Shown: positions 43,157 to 52,460 of the stretch, in pieces
Layout: each line of letters begins with the position of its first letter
Position numbering within the stretch: the first letter of the stretch is position 1
NCBI RefSeq assembly: GCF_015291645.1
Contig: NZ_CP030055.1
Coordinates: 6,510,001-6,574,000 of the forward strand
From: Bradyrhizobium sp. CCBAU 53340
Lineage (GTDB): Bacteria; Pseudomonadota; Alphaproteobacteria; Rhizobiales; Xanthobacteraceae
Length of the DNA stretch: 64,000 nucleotides
Direction of reading: 5' to 3'
The notes under the pieces: generated by a model
Seen by the model: only the letters and a program-made list of their open reading frames with translations
The model's database searches: none
What the model was told of the DNA's origin: nothing
Translations under genes and position numbers: made by a program

Positions 43157-43226
43157 GCTTGGTCAAACTCCCGCGGCATCACGCTCGCCGCTGCAAGGTA
43201 AAACTCCGCAACGGCGAGAGCAATTA

Positions 43227-44555
43227 TCAGGCCACCTTCTTGATGGCGTCGCCGAGGATCGAGACCATCTGGTCGATGTGGCTCTTCTCGACGATGAGCG
43301 GGGGCGACATCGCGAAGCTGTCGCCGCTCATGCGCAGGTAAAGGCCGGTGTTGAAGCAGTCGACCATCACGTCGTAGCCGCGCGCGCCGACGACGCCATC
43401 ACGCGGCGCCAGCTCGACCGCACCCATCAGGCCACAATTTCTGATATCGACGACGTTGGGCAGGCCTTTGAGCGAATGCAGCGCATCGCGCCAGTATTCG
43501 GCCATGGTCGCACCACGCGTGAGCAGGCCCTCGTCCTTGTAGATGTCGAGCGTGGCGATACCAGCAGCGCAGGCGGTCGGGTGCGCCGAATAGGTGTAAC
43601 CGTGGAACAGCTCCATCTGGTTCTCGGGGCCGACCATCATGCCGTCATGCACCTTGCGGCTGGCGAACACCGCGCCGCAGGGAATGGTGCCGTTGGTGAT
43701 GCCCTTGGCCGTCGTCATCAGGTCCGGCGTAACACCGAAGAAATTGGCGGCGAAAGGCGTGCCGAGACGGCCGAAGCCGGTGATGACCTCGTCGAAAATC
43801 AGGAGAATGCCGTGCTTGTCGCAGATCTCGCGCAGACGCTGCAGATAGCCCTTCGGCGGCGGCAACACCGCGGTCGAACCGGGCACCGGCTCGACGATGA
43901 CGGCGGCAATGGTCTCGGCACCGTGCAAGGCCACCAGACGCTCGAGATCATCGGCGAGCTCGGCGCCATGCTCGGGCTGGTCCTTGGCGAAGGCGTTGCG
44001 GGACAGATCGTGGGTGTGGCGGATATGGTCGACACCAGGCAGCAGGGTGGTGAAGGCGCGACGGTTGGCGACCATGCCGCCGACCGAGGTGCCGCCGAAG
44101 CCGACGCCGTGATAGCCGCGCTCGCGTCCGATCAGGCGGGTGCGGCTCGCCTGGCCGGTGGCGCGATGATAGGCGAGCGCGATCTTCAGCGCGGTGTCGA
44201 CCGATTCAGAGCCGGAGTTGGTGAAGAAGACGCGGTCGAGACCCTTCGGCGCGATCTCGGCGAGACGCTCGGCGAAGTCGAACGCCAGAGGGTGCCCCAT
44301 CTGGAAGGTCGGCGCGAAATCCAGCGTCATCAGCTGCCGCTCGACCGCAGCGGCAATCTGCTTGCGGCCGTGGCCGGCATTGACGCACCAGAGGCCCGCG
44401 GAGCCGTCGATCACCTTGCGGCCGTCGACGGTGGTGTAGTGCATGCCCTCGGCCGAGGAGAACAGGCGCGGCGCCTTCTTGAACTGGCGGTTGGCCGTGA
44501 ACGGCATCCAGAACGAGTCGGTCTTGATAGTGTTCGGAATCTGATGAAGGGTCAC
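43227..44555 (-). CDS. class III (omega-amino acid:pyruvate type) aminotransferase
   Basis: 442 residues from GTG 44555, chosen because AAGGAG lies 9 bp upstream; the open frame further upstream is unrelated and antisense to the regulator. It has FWMPFTANRQFKKAPRLFSS and DGSAGLWCVNAGHGRKQIAA early, and FTNSGSESVDTALKIALAYH near 115. PLP residues are in LLIFDEVITGFGRLGTPFAA and Lys in MTTAKGITNGTIPCGAVFAS near 290. This subgroup moves amino groups from beta-alanine, GABA or polyamine-derived aldehydes/amines to pyruvate. The neighbouring PuuR-like regulator is divergent. The precise donor is not certain. Confidence 0.92.
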   Translation of the reverse strand: MTLHQIPNTIKTDSFWMPFTANRQFKKAPRLFSSAEGMHYTTVDGRKVIDGSAGLWCVNAGHGRKQIAAAVERQLMTLDFAPTFQMGHPLAFDFAERLAEIAPKGLDRVFFTNSGSESVDTALKIALAYHRATGQASRTRLIGRERGYHGVGFGGTSVGGMVANRRAFTTLLPGVDHIRHTHDLSRNAFAKDQPEHGAELADDLERLVALHGAETIAAVIVEPVPGSTAVLPPPKGYLQRLREICDKHGILLIFDEVITGFGRLGTPFAANFFGVTPDLMTTAKGITNGTIPCGAVFASRKVHDGMMVGPENQMELFHGYTYSAHPTACAAGIATLDIYKDEGLLTRGATMAEYWRDALHSLKGLPNVVDIRNCGLMGAVELAPRDGVVGARGYDVMVDCFNTGLYLRMSGDSFAMSPPLIVEKSHIDQMVSILGDAIKKVA

Positions 44556-44702
44556 GGGCCACGCTCCTTTGCTGACGGCATAGCAGAGCCACGGCTTCGA
44601 TAGCGCAACAAGTCCTTTTCTGGCAACCTGCAAGCCATTGATTTTACTGGGCCAGCGGGTCCATATTTGCGCGATCCGCAACATCTGCAACAGGGATTCT
44701 GC

Positions 44703-45251
44703 ATGAGCGTCGACATCGGTGGACGGTTGCGATTCATCCGGGCGCGCCAGAAGCTGTCGCAGCGCGAGCTGGCAAAGCGCGCCGGGGTCACCAATTCGAC
44801 GATCTCGCTGATTGAATCCAACCAGATGAACCCCAGCGTCGGCGCGCTCAAGCGCATCCTCGATGGCATCCCGATGGGGCTCGCCGAGTTCTTCGCGCTC
44901 GAGCCGGAGTCGCGGCGCAAGATCTTCTATCGCGCAGAGGAGCTGACCGAGGTCGGCAAGAAGCCGATCTCCTATCGGCAAGTCGGCGACAATCTGTTCG
45001 GCCGCAGCCTGCAAATTCTGAAAGAGCGTTACGAGCCCGGCAGCGACACCGGGCGCGTGCACCTCGTTCATGAGGGCGAGGAGGGCGGCATCGTGATCTC
45101 AGGCAAGCTCGAGGTCACCGTCGAGGACGAACGCCGCATCCTCAATCCCGGCGATGCCTATTATTTCGAGAGCCGACGCCCGCATCGCTTTCGCTGCGTC
45201 GGCGGCAAGCCGTGCGAGGTGATCTCGGCCTGCACGCCGCCGACGTTTTGA
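44703..45251 (+). CDS. XRE-family regulator with cupin (PuuR-like), second copy
   Basis: 182 residues from ATG 44703 (AGGGA upstream). The HTH_3 domain occupies about 5-60 (LRFIRARQKLSQRELAKRAG, STISLIESNQMNPSVGALKR). The cupin follows (HEGEEGGIVISGKLEVTVED, GDAYYFESRRPHRFRC). Unlike the first copy it has no basic lead. It is divergent from the omega-aminotransferase gene (147 bp between starts), which it probably regulates, sensing the amine or its product. Downstream 229 bp contain no gene. Confidence 0.92.
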   Translation: MSVDIGGRLRFIRARQKLSQRELAKRAGVTNSTISLIESNQMNPSVGALKRILDGIPMGLAEFFALEPESRRKIFYRAEELTEVGKKPISYRQVGDNLFGRSLQILKERYEPGSDTGRVHLVHEGEEGGIVISGKLEVTVEDERRILNPGDAYYFESRRPHRFRCVGGKPCEVISACTPPTF

Positions 45252-45430
45252 GGCGCCTTCACGTTCGCTCCAACCTCTTTGCGATGGCTCAAGGAATTCG
45301 GTCCGGACGAATACGGAAAGAAAACGAAATGAAATCGGCCGCGCTTGAGCCACCTCAATTTCCGCACGCCGAATCCCGCCTATCGTCAATCTTGTAGCCG
45401 AGCAGCCTCGCGCAAAGGTGCTGAGGTTAT

Positions 45431-45459
45431 GGCCCCGGACTCCTAGGCACTCCGGGGCC
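45431..45459. other. hairpin in the leader of the 50-residue gene
   Basis: GGCCCCGGA and TCCGGGGCC form a perfect 9-bp stem around an 11-nt loop, 21 bp upstream of the ATG at 45481 and just before its CGGAGGG ribosome-binding site. There is no U-run after it, so a plain terminator is less likely than a leader structure; the end of the upstream regulator gene is 180 bp away. Confidence 0.55.
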
Positions 45460-45480
45460 GCTTCGTCGGAGGGCTCCCCC

Positions 45481-45633
45481 ATGAAGACCACTCTCGCCAA
45501 TGCCGAAGCCGCGCTCGACAAGGTTCAGCAGGATACCGACAAGCTCTACTCGCGCGAGCTGCGCAAGGCTCTCGCGGAGTATATCGAAAAGCAGCGAGAG
45601 CAGGTCAAAGCTCTCCGCCGGATGATGAACTGA
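45481..45633 (+). CDS. 50-residue helical hypothetical protein
   Basis: Starts at ATG 45481 with CGGAGGG upstream. The product, beginning MKTTLANAEAALDKVQQDTD and ending KQREQVKALRRMMN, is predicted to be almost wholly alpha-helical, with coiled-coil-like heptads (L/A at regular spacing, many Lys/Glu/Gln). No signal peptide, Cys or membrane segment. Good ribosome-binding site and charged composition support a real gene. No function can be assigned. Confidence 0.65.
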   Translation: MKTTLANAEAALDKVQQDTDKLYSRELRKALAEYIEKQREQVKALRRMMN

Positions 45634-45735
45634 CCCGGCCATTAGGGCGGACGCAACGCCCCCGCTTCCTGAACCAGAGCGACGGAACGGGCGACCAAGG
45701 AGCAGATCCTGACCTGCTTCGACCAAGGACCGTCC

Positions 45736-47243
45736 ATGTCCGTGCCAGTGCGCCTTACGCTGCTTGCAGCCGCGCTGCTCTGTCCCGCCGCCGCCAACGC
45801 GATGGACGATACCTTGCGCGCCAGCAGCAGAGGGCCGATGGCGATGACGCTCTGCGCGCAAAACTCCGACGGCAGCAAGATCGAAGGCACCAGCGAATTC
45901 TGCAAGGCAAACGGCTACGACAAGCTGGTCGCCGCGGTCGACGCATCCTTTGCGGCTGCGGTCACCAAGGCCCCGGCCAACATCCGGCCCCTGCTCAAGC
46001 GCGACCAGGCCTGGTTCAACGAGATGATCCAGGAGGCTGCCTATACCGTCGAGCAAGCCGACGAGGCCGAGCTCCGCCAGAACCTGGCCGACGCGCTGCG
46101 CCGGCGCGCGACTGCGCTCGATGATCTCGCACGCGGTTTCGGCCGCGACGGCCTGGGGGGCGCCTGGGCCAACGCACTCGGCGGTGTCACTGTCACCGCA
46201 ACCGAGTCGGGCAGCTATCGTCTCGACGCCGAATTGAACTCCGACTATGGCAGCGACAAGCATTGGGAATGCAAGCTCAACGCCACTCTCAAGCCGGGCG
46301 CAGATGGCTGGCTCGCCGGCGTTACGGTCCCGACGCAACCCTCCGAGCCCGGCGCGAAGCCTGCCGATCCGGTCTCGATCAAGTTGCGACGCCAGGGCGA
46401 TACGCTCCGCGTCGTTCTCCAGGCCACCGAGGAGCAATGGTTCTCGTCGAATGATCCTGATTGCGATCACCCCGGTCAGATCACCGGCACCTATTTCGCG
46501 AGCGCCAAGCAGGATGGGACCGACAAGGTCGATACAAGCTTCGTGACGCCGACCTTCGACTGCGTGCGACCGGAAACGGCCACTGACGAGGAGATCTGCG
46601 CGGACCCGGATCTGGCCGCGAACGACCAGCGGCTCAACCGCGCATGGAAAGCACTGCTGCCGCGCCTGGACGACGCAACGCGGCGCGCGCTGACGGACGA
46701 CCAGCGCCACTGGGTGAGCAGCCAGACCCTGCAATATCCCGAATTCCTGCATCCGGCCTGGGAGAAGCAGACCTCGGCGATGCACTATACGGTGTCCGGA
46801 CGCGATCATCTCAACAGCCTGCAACGCGAACGCATCGCGTTGCTCGAGGGTTTCGACGACAAGCGCGTCGGCCTCGCCGGCACTTGCTCGCCTACAATGC
46901 CATCATCAGGATCACCGTGGACAAGGACGGTGCGGTCGACGCCCAGGGCTGGAAATGGTGGCAGGCCGACTGGAAGGGTGGCTGCGACTACGAGATCAGC
47001 GGTGACTTCAAGGGCGCCGTATTCCGTTCAAGCGAGCAGGGCAAGAATCCGGACACGCTGGAGCGCGATCACGCCATGCTCGTCGTCAATCGACTCGACG
47101 ACGTCTTTGCCGCCAAGCGCGAGAGCAAGAGCGACAGCGACGAGTCGAAATGCAAGCGCAACATCACGATTTCTTCGACCGCGCGGCTGTTTCCGGTAAA
47201 GCCGTCCGCAGACATCGACAAGCCGTCGGACGCGATACGCTAA
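45736..47243 (+). pseudogene. LprI-like secreted protein gene, broken by a frameshift
   Basis: The intact frame starts at 45736 with a signal peptide (LTLLAAALLCPAAANA) and runs to about 46884. It includes a block EEICADPDLAANDQRLNRAW typical of LprI/DUF1311 domains (named for lysozyme inhibition). Beyond that point the frame turns into Arg/Ser/Thr-rich sequence. The sense sequence continues in the next frame (LAYNAIIRITVDKDGAVDAQ, then WKWWQADWKGGCDYEISGDF) to TAA at 47243. A single missing base in GGCACTTGCTC would restore one frame of about 500 residues. Recent mutation or assembly error; the downstream part is otherwise well preserved. Confidence 0.8.
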
Positions 47244-47279
47244 AGCGCGATGAGATTCCGATGAATCATCATCGCGCTT
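47243..47279. terminator. terminator hairpin at convergent gene ends
   Basis: AAGCGCGATGA and TCATCGCGCTT form an 11-bp perfect stem with a 15-nt loop, starting at the last base of the LprI-like stop codon. The paoC-like gene ends 25 bp beyond on the other strand, so the hairpin can terminate both. Confidence 0.7.
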
Positions 47280-47303
47280 GCGGCAGCATCGATTCGTCGG
47301 ACC

Positions 47304-49565
47304 TCAGCGCTGCGTCAGCAGCTCCTCGATCCGGATCGGGAAACGGCGCACCCGCACGCCGGTCGCGTGCCAGACCGCATTGGCGACCGCGCCGGCGCTG
47401 CCGGTGATGCCGATCTCACCGACGCCCTTGATGCCGAGCGCATTCACATGCGGGTCGTGCTCCTCGACCGTGATCACGTCGAGCGGTGGCACGTCGGCAT
47501 TCACCGGGATGTGGTACTCGCCGAGATTGGCATTCATGATCCGGCCGCTGCGGCGGTCGGTGATCGCTTCCTCGTGCAGCGCGAAGGACATGCCCCAGAT
47601 CATGCCGCCGAACAGCTGGCTCCTCACCAGATGCGGATTGACGATGCGTCCCGCCGCGAAGGCGCCGACCATGCGGGTGACACGGATCTGGCCGAGCTCG
47701 GGATCGACCTTCACTTCCGCAAACACCGCGCCATGGGCGTGCATCGCGTATTCCTCCATCGCCGCCGGATTCGGCGCGCCGGTGCCGCGCGCCTCGACTT
47801 CGGCGACGCCTGCGCGAGCGAGGATGTCGCCATAGCTCTCGCTGCGGCTCTCATCGTCACGCCGGATCAACTTGCCGTCGCGCGCGATCACGCCGGCATT
47901 GCCGGCGCCGAACAACGGCGATCGCTCGTCTTTGGTGGCAAGATCGGCGAGCTTTGCGATCACCGCGGCGCCGGCACTGTGGATCGCAGCCCCCGCGGTC
48001 GCCGTATGGGCCGAGCCGCCGGCGATGCCAGCATCAGGCAGATCGGACGTACCGGCCTTGAACGTGACGCGGTCGATATCGAGACCGACGGCATCGGCGG
48101 CGATCTGGGCCAGCGCCGTCCAGGCGCCCTGCCCCATGTCATGCGCGCCGATCTCCATTGCGCCGGTGCCGTCACGACGGATCACGGCACGCGCTTCAGC
48201 CTGGAACATCAGCGCGGGGAACGTCGCGGTGCCCATCCCCCAGCCGACCAGCAGTCCGGCATCGTCGCGCATCTGTCGCGGCTGAAGCGAGCGCTTCGCC
48301 CAGCCGAAACGCGCCGCGCCCTGATCGTAACAGGCACGCAGCGCTTTCGAGGAAAAGGGTCTTCCCGTGATCGGCTCGACCTCGGCATAGTTCTTCAGGC
48401 GGAAGGCGAGCGGATCCATGCCGCAGGCCCAGGCCATCTCGTCGATCGCACTTTCCAGTGCAATCGAGCCCGTCGCCTCGCCCGGCGCACGCATGAACAA
48501 TGGCGTGCCGGTGTTGACGCGCACCGCGTCATGCGAGGTGCGGATTGCGGGCGCCGCATAGAGCGTGTGCGAGGCATCCGCCGCCGGCTCGTAGAAATCA
48601 TCGAACGTGCTCGACACCGTGCGCGCGTGGTGATCGAGCGCGGTCAGGTGCCCTTCGGCGTCGGCCCCGATGCGCAAGCGCTGGCGTGTCGGCGCACGGT
48701 GGCCGACCGGGCCATACATCTGCTCACGGCGTAGCACCAGCTTGACCGGCCTGCCGACCAGCTTCGCGGCCATGATGCCAAGGACCGGAGGACCGGCCAT
48801 CAGCCCCTTCGAGCCAAAACCACCGCCGAGGAACGGACTGCGGATGTGGATCTTGTCATGCGCAATACCGAACAGCTCGGCAACGCGCGCCAACGACAGC
48901 ATCAATCCCTGGGTCGGCATGTCGATCTGAAGATGGTCGCCGTTCCAGTGAGCCACGATCGCATGCGGCTCCATGGCATTGTGATATTGCGCCGGCGTCT
49001 CGTAAGTCGCGTCGATCTGCTTGTCGGCTGACGCGAGCCCTGCCGCGACATCGCCACGATGATTTTCCGCGGGATTGCCGACGCCAACGACGGGGGGCAC
49101 GTAGCTCTTGCCCGCATCAAGCCCGATCAGCGCGGGCAGCATCTCATATCGAGGCGCCAGCAGCACCGCGCCTTCCGTCGCCGCCTCCAGCGTCTCGGCG
49201 ATCACGACCGCGATAGGCTGATTGGCGTAGCGGACTTCATTGCTTTGCAGCACCTCCATCCGGAACACGAATGGATTGGTCTTGATTTCAGGGTCGATCG
49301 CGAGCTGCGGCTTGTGATCCGGCGTCATGACGTCGACGACGCCGGGATGACGCTTCGCGGCAGCGACATCGAGCGAGGTCACGCGGCCATGCGCGATGCT
49401 GGACACGGCCATCACCGCGAACAACATGCCGGGCAGATGGTTGTCAGCAGCGTAGGTCGCCTGGCCCCTGACCTTGAGCACGCCATCGCGACGGGTCAGC
49501 GGCTGGCCGATGCTCGAGCCGTGACGGAGGTGGGCGGGAGCACTGGTGAGATTGAGCTCAGGCAT
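47304..49565 (-). CDS. xanthine dehydrogenase-family molybdopterin subunit (PaoC-like)
   Basis: About 753 residues, the molybdenum-cofactor subunit of a three-part aldehyde oxidase-type enzyme. It has GQPLTRRDGVLKVRGQATYA at the start and FLGGGFGSKG near 255. MRAPGEATGSIALESAIDEM lies near 370, QGAWTALAQIAADAVG near 475, and GIKGVGEIGITGSAGAVANA near the C-terminus holds the catalytic Glu. Gene order (2Fe-2S, FAD, Mo) and 8-bp/4-bp overlaps match the E. coli paoABC (yagTSR) operon. Substrates are probably aldehydes (e.g. aromatic). A paoD/xdhC-type chaperone gene is not in the window. Confidence 0.9.
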   Translation of the reverse strand: MPELNLTSAPAHLRHGSSIGQPLTRRDGVLKVRGQATYAADNHLPGMLFAVMAVSSIAHGRVTSLDVAAAKRHPGVVDVMTPDHKPQLAIDPEIKTNPFVFRMEVLQSNEVRYANQPIAVVIAETLEAATEGAVLLAPRYEMLPALIGLDAGKSYVPPVVGVGNPAENHRGDVAAGLASADKQIDATYETPAQYHNAMEPHAIVAHWNGDHLQIDMPTQGLMLSLARVAELFGIAHDKIHIRSPFLGGGFGSKGLMAGPPVLGIMAAKLVGRPVKLVLRREQMYGPVGHRAPTRQRLRIGADAEGHLTALDHHARTVSSTFDDFYEPAADASHTLYAAPAIRTSHDAVRVNTGTPLFMRAPGEATGSIALESAIDEMAWACGMDPLAFRLKNYAEVEPITGRPFSSKALRACYDQGAARFGWAKRSLQPRQMRDDAGLLVGWGMGTATFPALMFQAEARAVIRRDGTGAMEIGAHDMGQGAWTALAQIAADAVGLDIDRVTFKAGTSDLPDAGIAGGSAHTATAGAAIHSAGAAVIAKLADLATKDERSPLFGAGNAGVIARDGKLIRRDDESRSESYGDILARAGVAEVEARGTGAPNPAAMEEYAMHAHGAVFAEVKVDPELGQIRVTRMVGAFAAGRIVNPHLVRSQLFGGMIWGMSFALHEEAITDRRSGRIMNANLGEYHIPVNADVPPLDVITVEEHDPHVNALGIKGVGEIGITGSAGAVANAVWHATGVRVRRFPIRIEELLTQR

Positions 49566-50613
49566 GAATGGCTCCAGAGGTCGAAGGAAAGGGAGATGCC
49601 GGCAGCGCGGGGATGCGCGCAGGTGTCCCGGCAGCGGCAAGGGTCAGTGCGCGCACGACGATGCGGCGCGCCAGCTCGATCTTATAGGCATTGTCACCGG
49701 ACGGCTGTGCGTCGGTGAGCGCGCGCCAGGCGGCTTCCTGGAAGGCATCTGCGGTGGGCGCGACGCCCCTGAGGACATCCTCGGCGGCGCGAGCACGCCA
49801 GGGCTTTGCGGCAACACCGCCAAGCGCGAGCCGGGCTTCCGCGACCTTGCCGTTCTCGATCCGCAGCGCCGCCGCGGCCGAGACAATGGCGAACGCGTAA
49901 GACGTTCGCTCGCGGACCTTGAGATAGCGCGTATGTGCGGCAAACCCACGTGCCGCGGGCGGCAGACGCACGGCGACGATGAGGTCACCGGGTTCGAGCG
50001 CTGACTCACGTTCGGGCGTATTGCCCGGCAGACGATGCAGTTCCTCGAGCGCGATCTCGCGGCGACCATTCTTGCCTTCGATCTCGACAATGGCATCGAG
50101 CGCAACCAGCGGCACATAGAAGTCCGAGGGGTGGGTCGCGATACAGCTCTCGCTCCAGCCGAGCACGGCATGGGTGCGGCTCTCGCCATCGCGGGCGTCG
50201 CAGCCGCTGCCGGACTCGCGCTTGTTGCAACGGCTGGCCGTGTCGTAGAAATACGCGCAACGTGTCCGCTGCAACAGATTGCCGCCCACGGTCGCGGCGT
50301 TGCGCAATTGCGCGGAGGCCCCGGAGAGAAGCGCTTCGGCGATCGCCGGATAGGCCTTCGCGAACTCCGCATCATGCGCAAGGTCGGCATTGCTCACGAG
50401 TGCACCGATCCGCAACGAGCCGTCCGCGAGGCGCTCGATCCGATCAAGCCCTTCGAGATGCGTGACATCGACCAGACGATCCGGACGACTGACGTTACCC
50501 TTCATCAGATCGAGCAAATTTGTGCCGGCGGCAAGATAAGCGGCGCCCGGCTGGGCAGCGGCGGCAACGGCTTCGGTGACCGTGGCCGGCTTGACATAAT
50601 CGAACTGTTTCAT
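49558..50613 (-). CDS. FAD-binding subunit of aldehyde oxidase-type enzyme (PaoB-like)
   Basis: 351 residues. The FAD-binding blocks GAAYLAAGTNLLDLMKGNV near 24-42 and GASAQLRNAATVGGNLLQRT near 98-117 match CO-dehydrogenase flavoprotein-type subunits. An inserted Cys-rich loop (C at CAYFYD, SRCNKRE, GSGCDAR and SESCIATHPSDF) resembles the [4Fe-4S]-binding loop reported for E. coli PaoB, so an extra cluster is likely. The middle subunit in the operon: overlaps the Mo subunit by 8 bp and the 2Fe-2S subunit by 4 bp. Confidence 0.9.
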   Translation of the reverse strand: MKQFDYVKPATVTEAVAAAAQPGAAYLAAGTNLLDLMKGNVSRPDRLVDVTHLEGLDRIERLADGSLRIGALVSNADLAHDAEFAKAYPAIAEALLSGASAQLRNAATVGGNLLQRTRCAYFYDTASRCNKRESGSGCDARDGESRTHAVLGWSESCIATHPSDFYVPLVALDAIVEIEGKNGRREIALEELHRLPGNTPERESALEPGDLIVAVRLPPAARGFAAHTRYLKVRERTSYAFAIVSAAAALRIENGKVAEARLALGGVAAKPWRARAAEDVLRGVAPTADAFQEAAWRALTDAQPSGDNAYKIELARRIVVRALTLAAAGTPARIPALPASPFPSTSGAIHA

Positions 50614-51107
50614 GCGGAGCGCCTCTGGTTGGTTGCGTCGGCACCGGCCTGGGCCTCAAGCACGGCATCGACGATGCCGTCATAGGCGCCGCAGCGGCAG
50701 AGATTGCCGCTCATGCATTCGCGGATGCGTTCGGGATCGTTGCCGGCCTGCGCCTCCTGCATCATGCCGATCGCGCTCATGATCTGGCCGGGCGTGCAGA
50801 AGCCGCACTGGAATCCGTCATGGGCGATGAAGGCGGCCTGCACGGGGTGAAGCTGGTCGCCGCGCGCAATGCCTTCGATGGTAAGGATGTCGGCGCCGTC
50901 ATGGCTGATGGCGAGCGCGAGGCAGGAATTGATCCGCTTGCCGTCGACGAGAATGGTGCAGGCGCCGCACTGGCCGCGGTCGCATCCCTTCTTGGTTCCT
51001 GTGAGATGGAGGCGCTCACGCAGGAGATCGAGCAACGTGACGCGAGGATCGTCGAGGACGAAGTCGCGCCGCGCACCGTTCACGGTGAGGCTGATGGAGT
51101 GGTTCAT
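50610..51107 (-). CDS. (2Fe-2S)-binding subunit of aldehyde oxidase-type enzyme (PaoA-like)
   Basis: 165 residues with two [2Fe-2S] sites: [21 protein letters not shown] near 42-62 (plant-type) and [10 protein letters not shown] plus [19 protein letters not shown] near 102-150. The N-terminus starts directly at [10 protein letters not shown]; no Tat signal is visible, in contrast to the exported E. coli PaoA. So the enzyme is probably cytoplasmic unless another start is used. First gene of the pao-like operon, with a divergent TetR-family gene 241 bp away, which probably represses it. Confidence 0.9.
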   Translation of the reverse strand: MNHSISLTVNGARRDFVLDDPRVTLLDLLRERLHLTGTKKGCDRGQCGACTILVDGKRINSCLALAISHDGADILTIEGIARGDQLHPVQAAFIAHDGFQCGFCTPGQIMSAIGMMQEAQAGNDPERIRECMSGNLCRCGAYDGIVDAVLEAQAGADATNQRRSA

Positions 51108-51348
51108 ACAAGGCTCCGATCAGATTTGGACATGGCTCATCGTTCGGCGCGCCACCGCCGTGGCCACCGTCGATATCGCGCCGGCGTGGACATGTTCCGG
51201 GCCGACACCCGCGAAGATACGGAGGCACCCTCCGTTTAACAAGAGCCGCCGAAAAATATTTGGAATTCGTCAAAAGCCCGTGCGCTGACAACGCGATGCA
51301 GCCCTGCAAGGGTTCAATCTAACCAATTCGTGATCTACATTGCCTGAT

Positions 51349-51987
51349 ATGGACGACCACACCGACCAGACCCGCAAGCCCCGCGCCGATGCCATGCGCA
51401 ATCGCGAGCGCGTGCTCGAAGCGGCCAAGGCCGTGTTCAGCGCGGGTGGCCCGGAAGCAAGCCTCGAGGCCGTGGCCAAGCGCGCGGGCGTTGGCATCGG
51501 CACGCTCTACCGGCATTTCCCGACGCGCGAGGACCTGTTTGAGGCGGTGTACCGGCGTGAGGTCGAGCAGCTCAGCGAGCTCGCCGAGCAGCTGAAGCAC
51601 GTCAATGATCCGGTCGAGGCGCTCAGGCGCTGGCTGCGGTCGGGTGTGGAATTCGTCGCCACCAAGAAGGGCATGGTGGCAGCCTTGGCGCTCGCGGTGC
51701 AGAGCGGGTCCGAGTTGCATGCTTTCTCCTTCGAGCGCCTGACCAAGGCGGTCGGCTCGCTGCTCGATCGCGCGGTCGCAACCGGCGTGATGCGCGCCGA
51801 CATCAGTCCCGAGGACTTGCTGCGCGCGTTCTTCGGCATGTGCTACATGCACGACCAGCCCGGCTGGCAATCCTCGGTGCTGCGGATGCTCGACGTGTTT
51901 GTGGACGGACTGCGCGTGCAGCCCGACGCGAAGGCCACGACGCGCACGGTCAAGCCTGCGAAGGCGGCGGTGAAACGGAAGCGATAG
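51349..51987 (+). CDS. TetR family transcriptional regulator (divergent from pao-like operon)
   Basis: 212 residues from ATG 51349. The HTH domain (RNRERVLEAAKAVFSAGGPE, ASLEAVAKRAGVGIGTLYRH, FPTREDLFEAVY) lies about 17-65. The C-terminal ligand domain follows, and the tail is rich in Lys/Arg/Thr. TTG 51340 is an alternative start. Divergent orientation to the aldehyde oxidase-type operon suggests it controls that operon, with an aldehyde or its product as inducer. No perfect operator palindrome is evident in the 241-bp gap. Confidence 0.9.
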   Translation: MDDHTDQTRKPRADAMRNRERVLEAAKAVFSAGGPEASLEAVAKRAGVGIGTLYRHFPTREDLFEAVYRREVEQLSELAEQLKHVNDPVEALRRWLRSGVEFVATKKGMVAALALAVQSGSELHAFSFERLTKAVGSLLDRAVATGVMRADISPEDLLRAFFGMCYMHDQPGWQSSVLRMLDVFVDGLRVQPDAKATTRTVKPAKAAVKRKR

Positions 51988-52052
51988 CCCGTCCGTACTT
52001 TCCAAGATCGTGTTAGGGTCAGTATCGCCGGGATATCAACGCGGAGCCTGCC

Positions 52053-52460
52053 ATGCGCATTGCCGCCTTGCTCGTCGCCCTCGCTCTTGCCTTCAGCCCC
52101 CTCGCCGCGCGCGCCGACGACGTCACGGCGGCGCAGGGCGTGATCCGCGCCCAGGAGCAAGCCTTCGTCCGTGACGATGCAAGCGCGGCCTATTCCTATG
52201 CCGCGCCGTCGATCCAGCAGATCTTCCCGGCGCCCGACATCTTCATGTCGATGGTGCAGAACGGCTACGCTCCGGTCTATCGCCACAAGAGTTTTGAGTT
52301 CGGCGACAGCAAGACCGAGGGTAGCTCAATTGCCCAGCGCGTTCACATCATCGACGCCAATGGCGAAGCCTGAGAAGCGCTCTACACGCTGGAGCAGCAA
52401 GCGGACGGAAGCTACAAGATCACTGGCTGCTCGCTGCTGAAGGCGGGACAGGCGGTTTAA
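52053..52460 (+). pseudogene. DUF4864 protein gene with internal TGA stop
   Basis: The frame codes for a signal peptide (IAALLVALALAFSPLAARA) and a mature domain ending at TGA 52371-52373 (codon 107). Translation beyond this TGA stays in frame as EALYTLEQQADGSYKITG and CSLLKAGQAV to TAA at 52458. The family normally has Trp at this point (GEAWEALYTLE), so TGG to TGA is the likely change. The product would be truncated by 28 residues. The whole 3' end is preserved, so the mutation is recent or a sequencing error. DUF4864 function is unknown. Confidence 0.82.

Noticed and set aside
46875-46900. Programmed frameshift in the LprI-like gene
   Set aside because: No slippery heptamer or following pseudoknot/Shine-Dalgarno stimulus is visible; a single-base loss explains it.
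52371-52373. Selenocysteine at the in-frame TGA of the DUF4864 gene
   Set aside because: No SECIS-like hairpin recognised after the codon and the family has Trp at this place; a TGG to TGA change is simpler.
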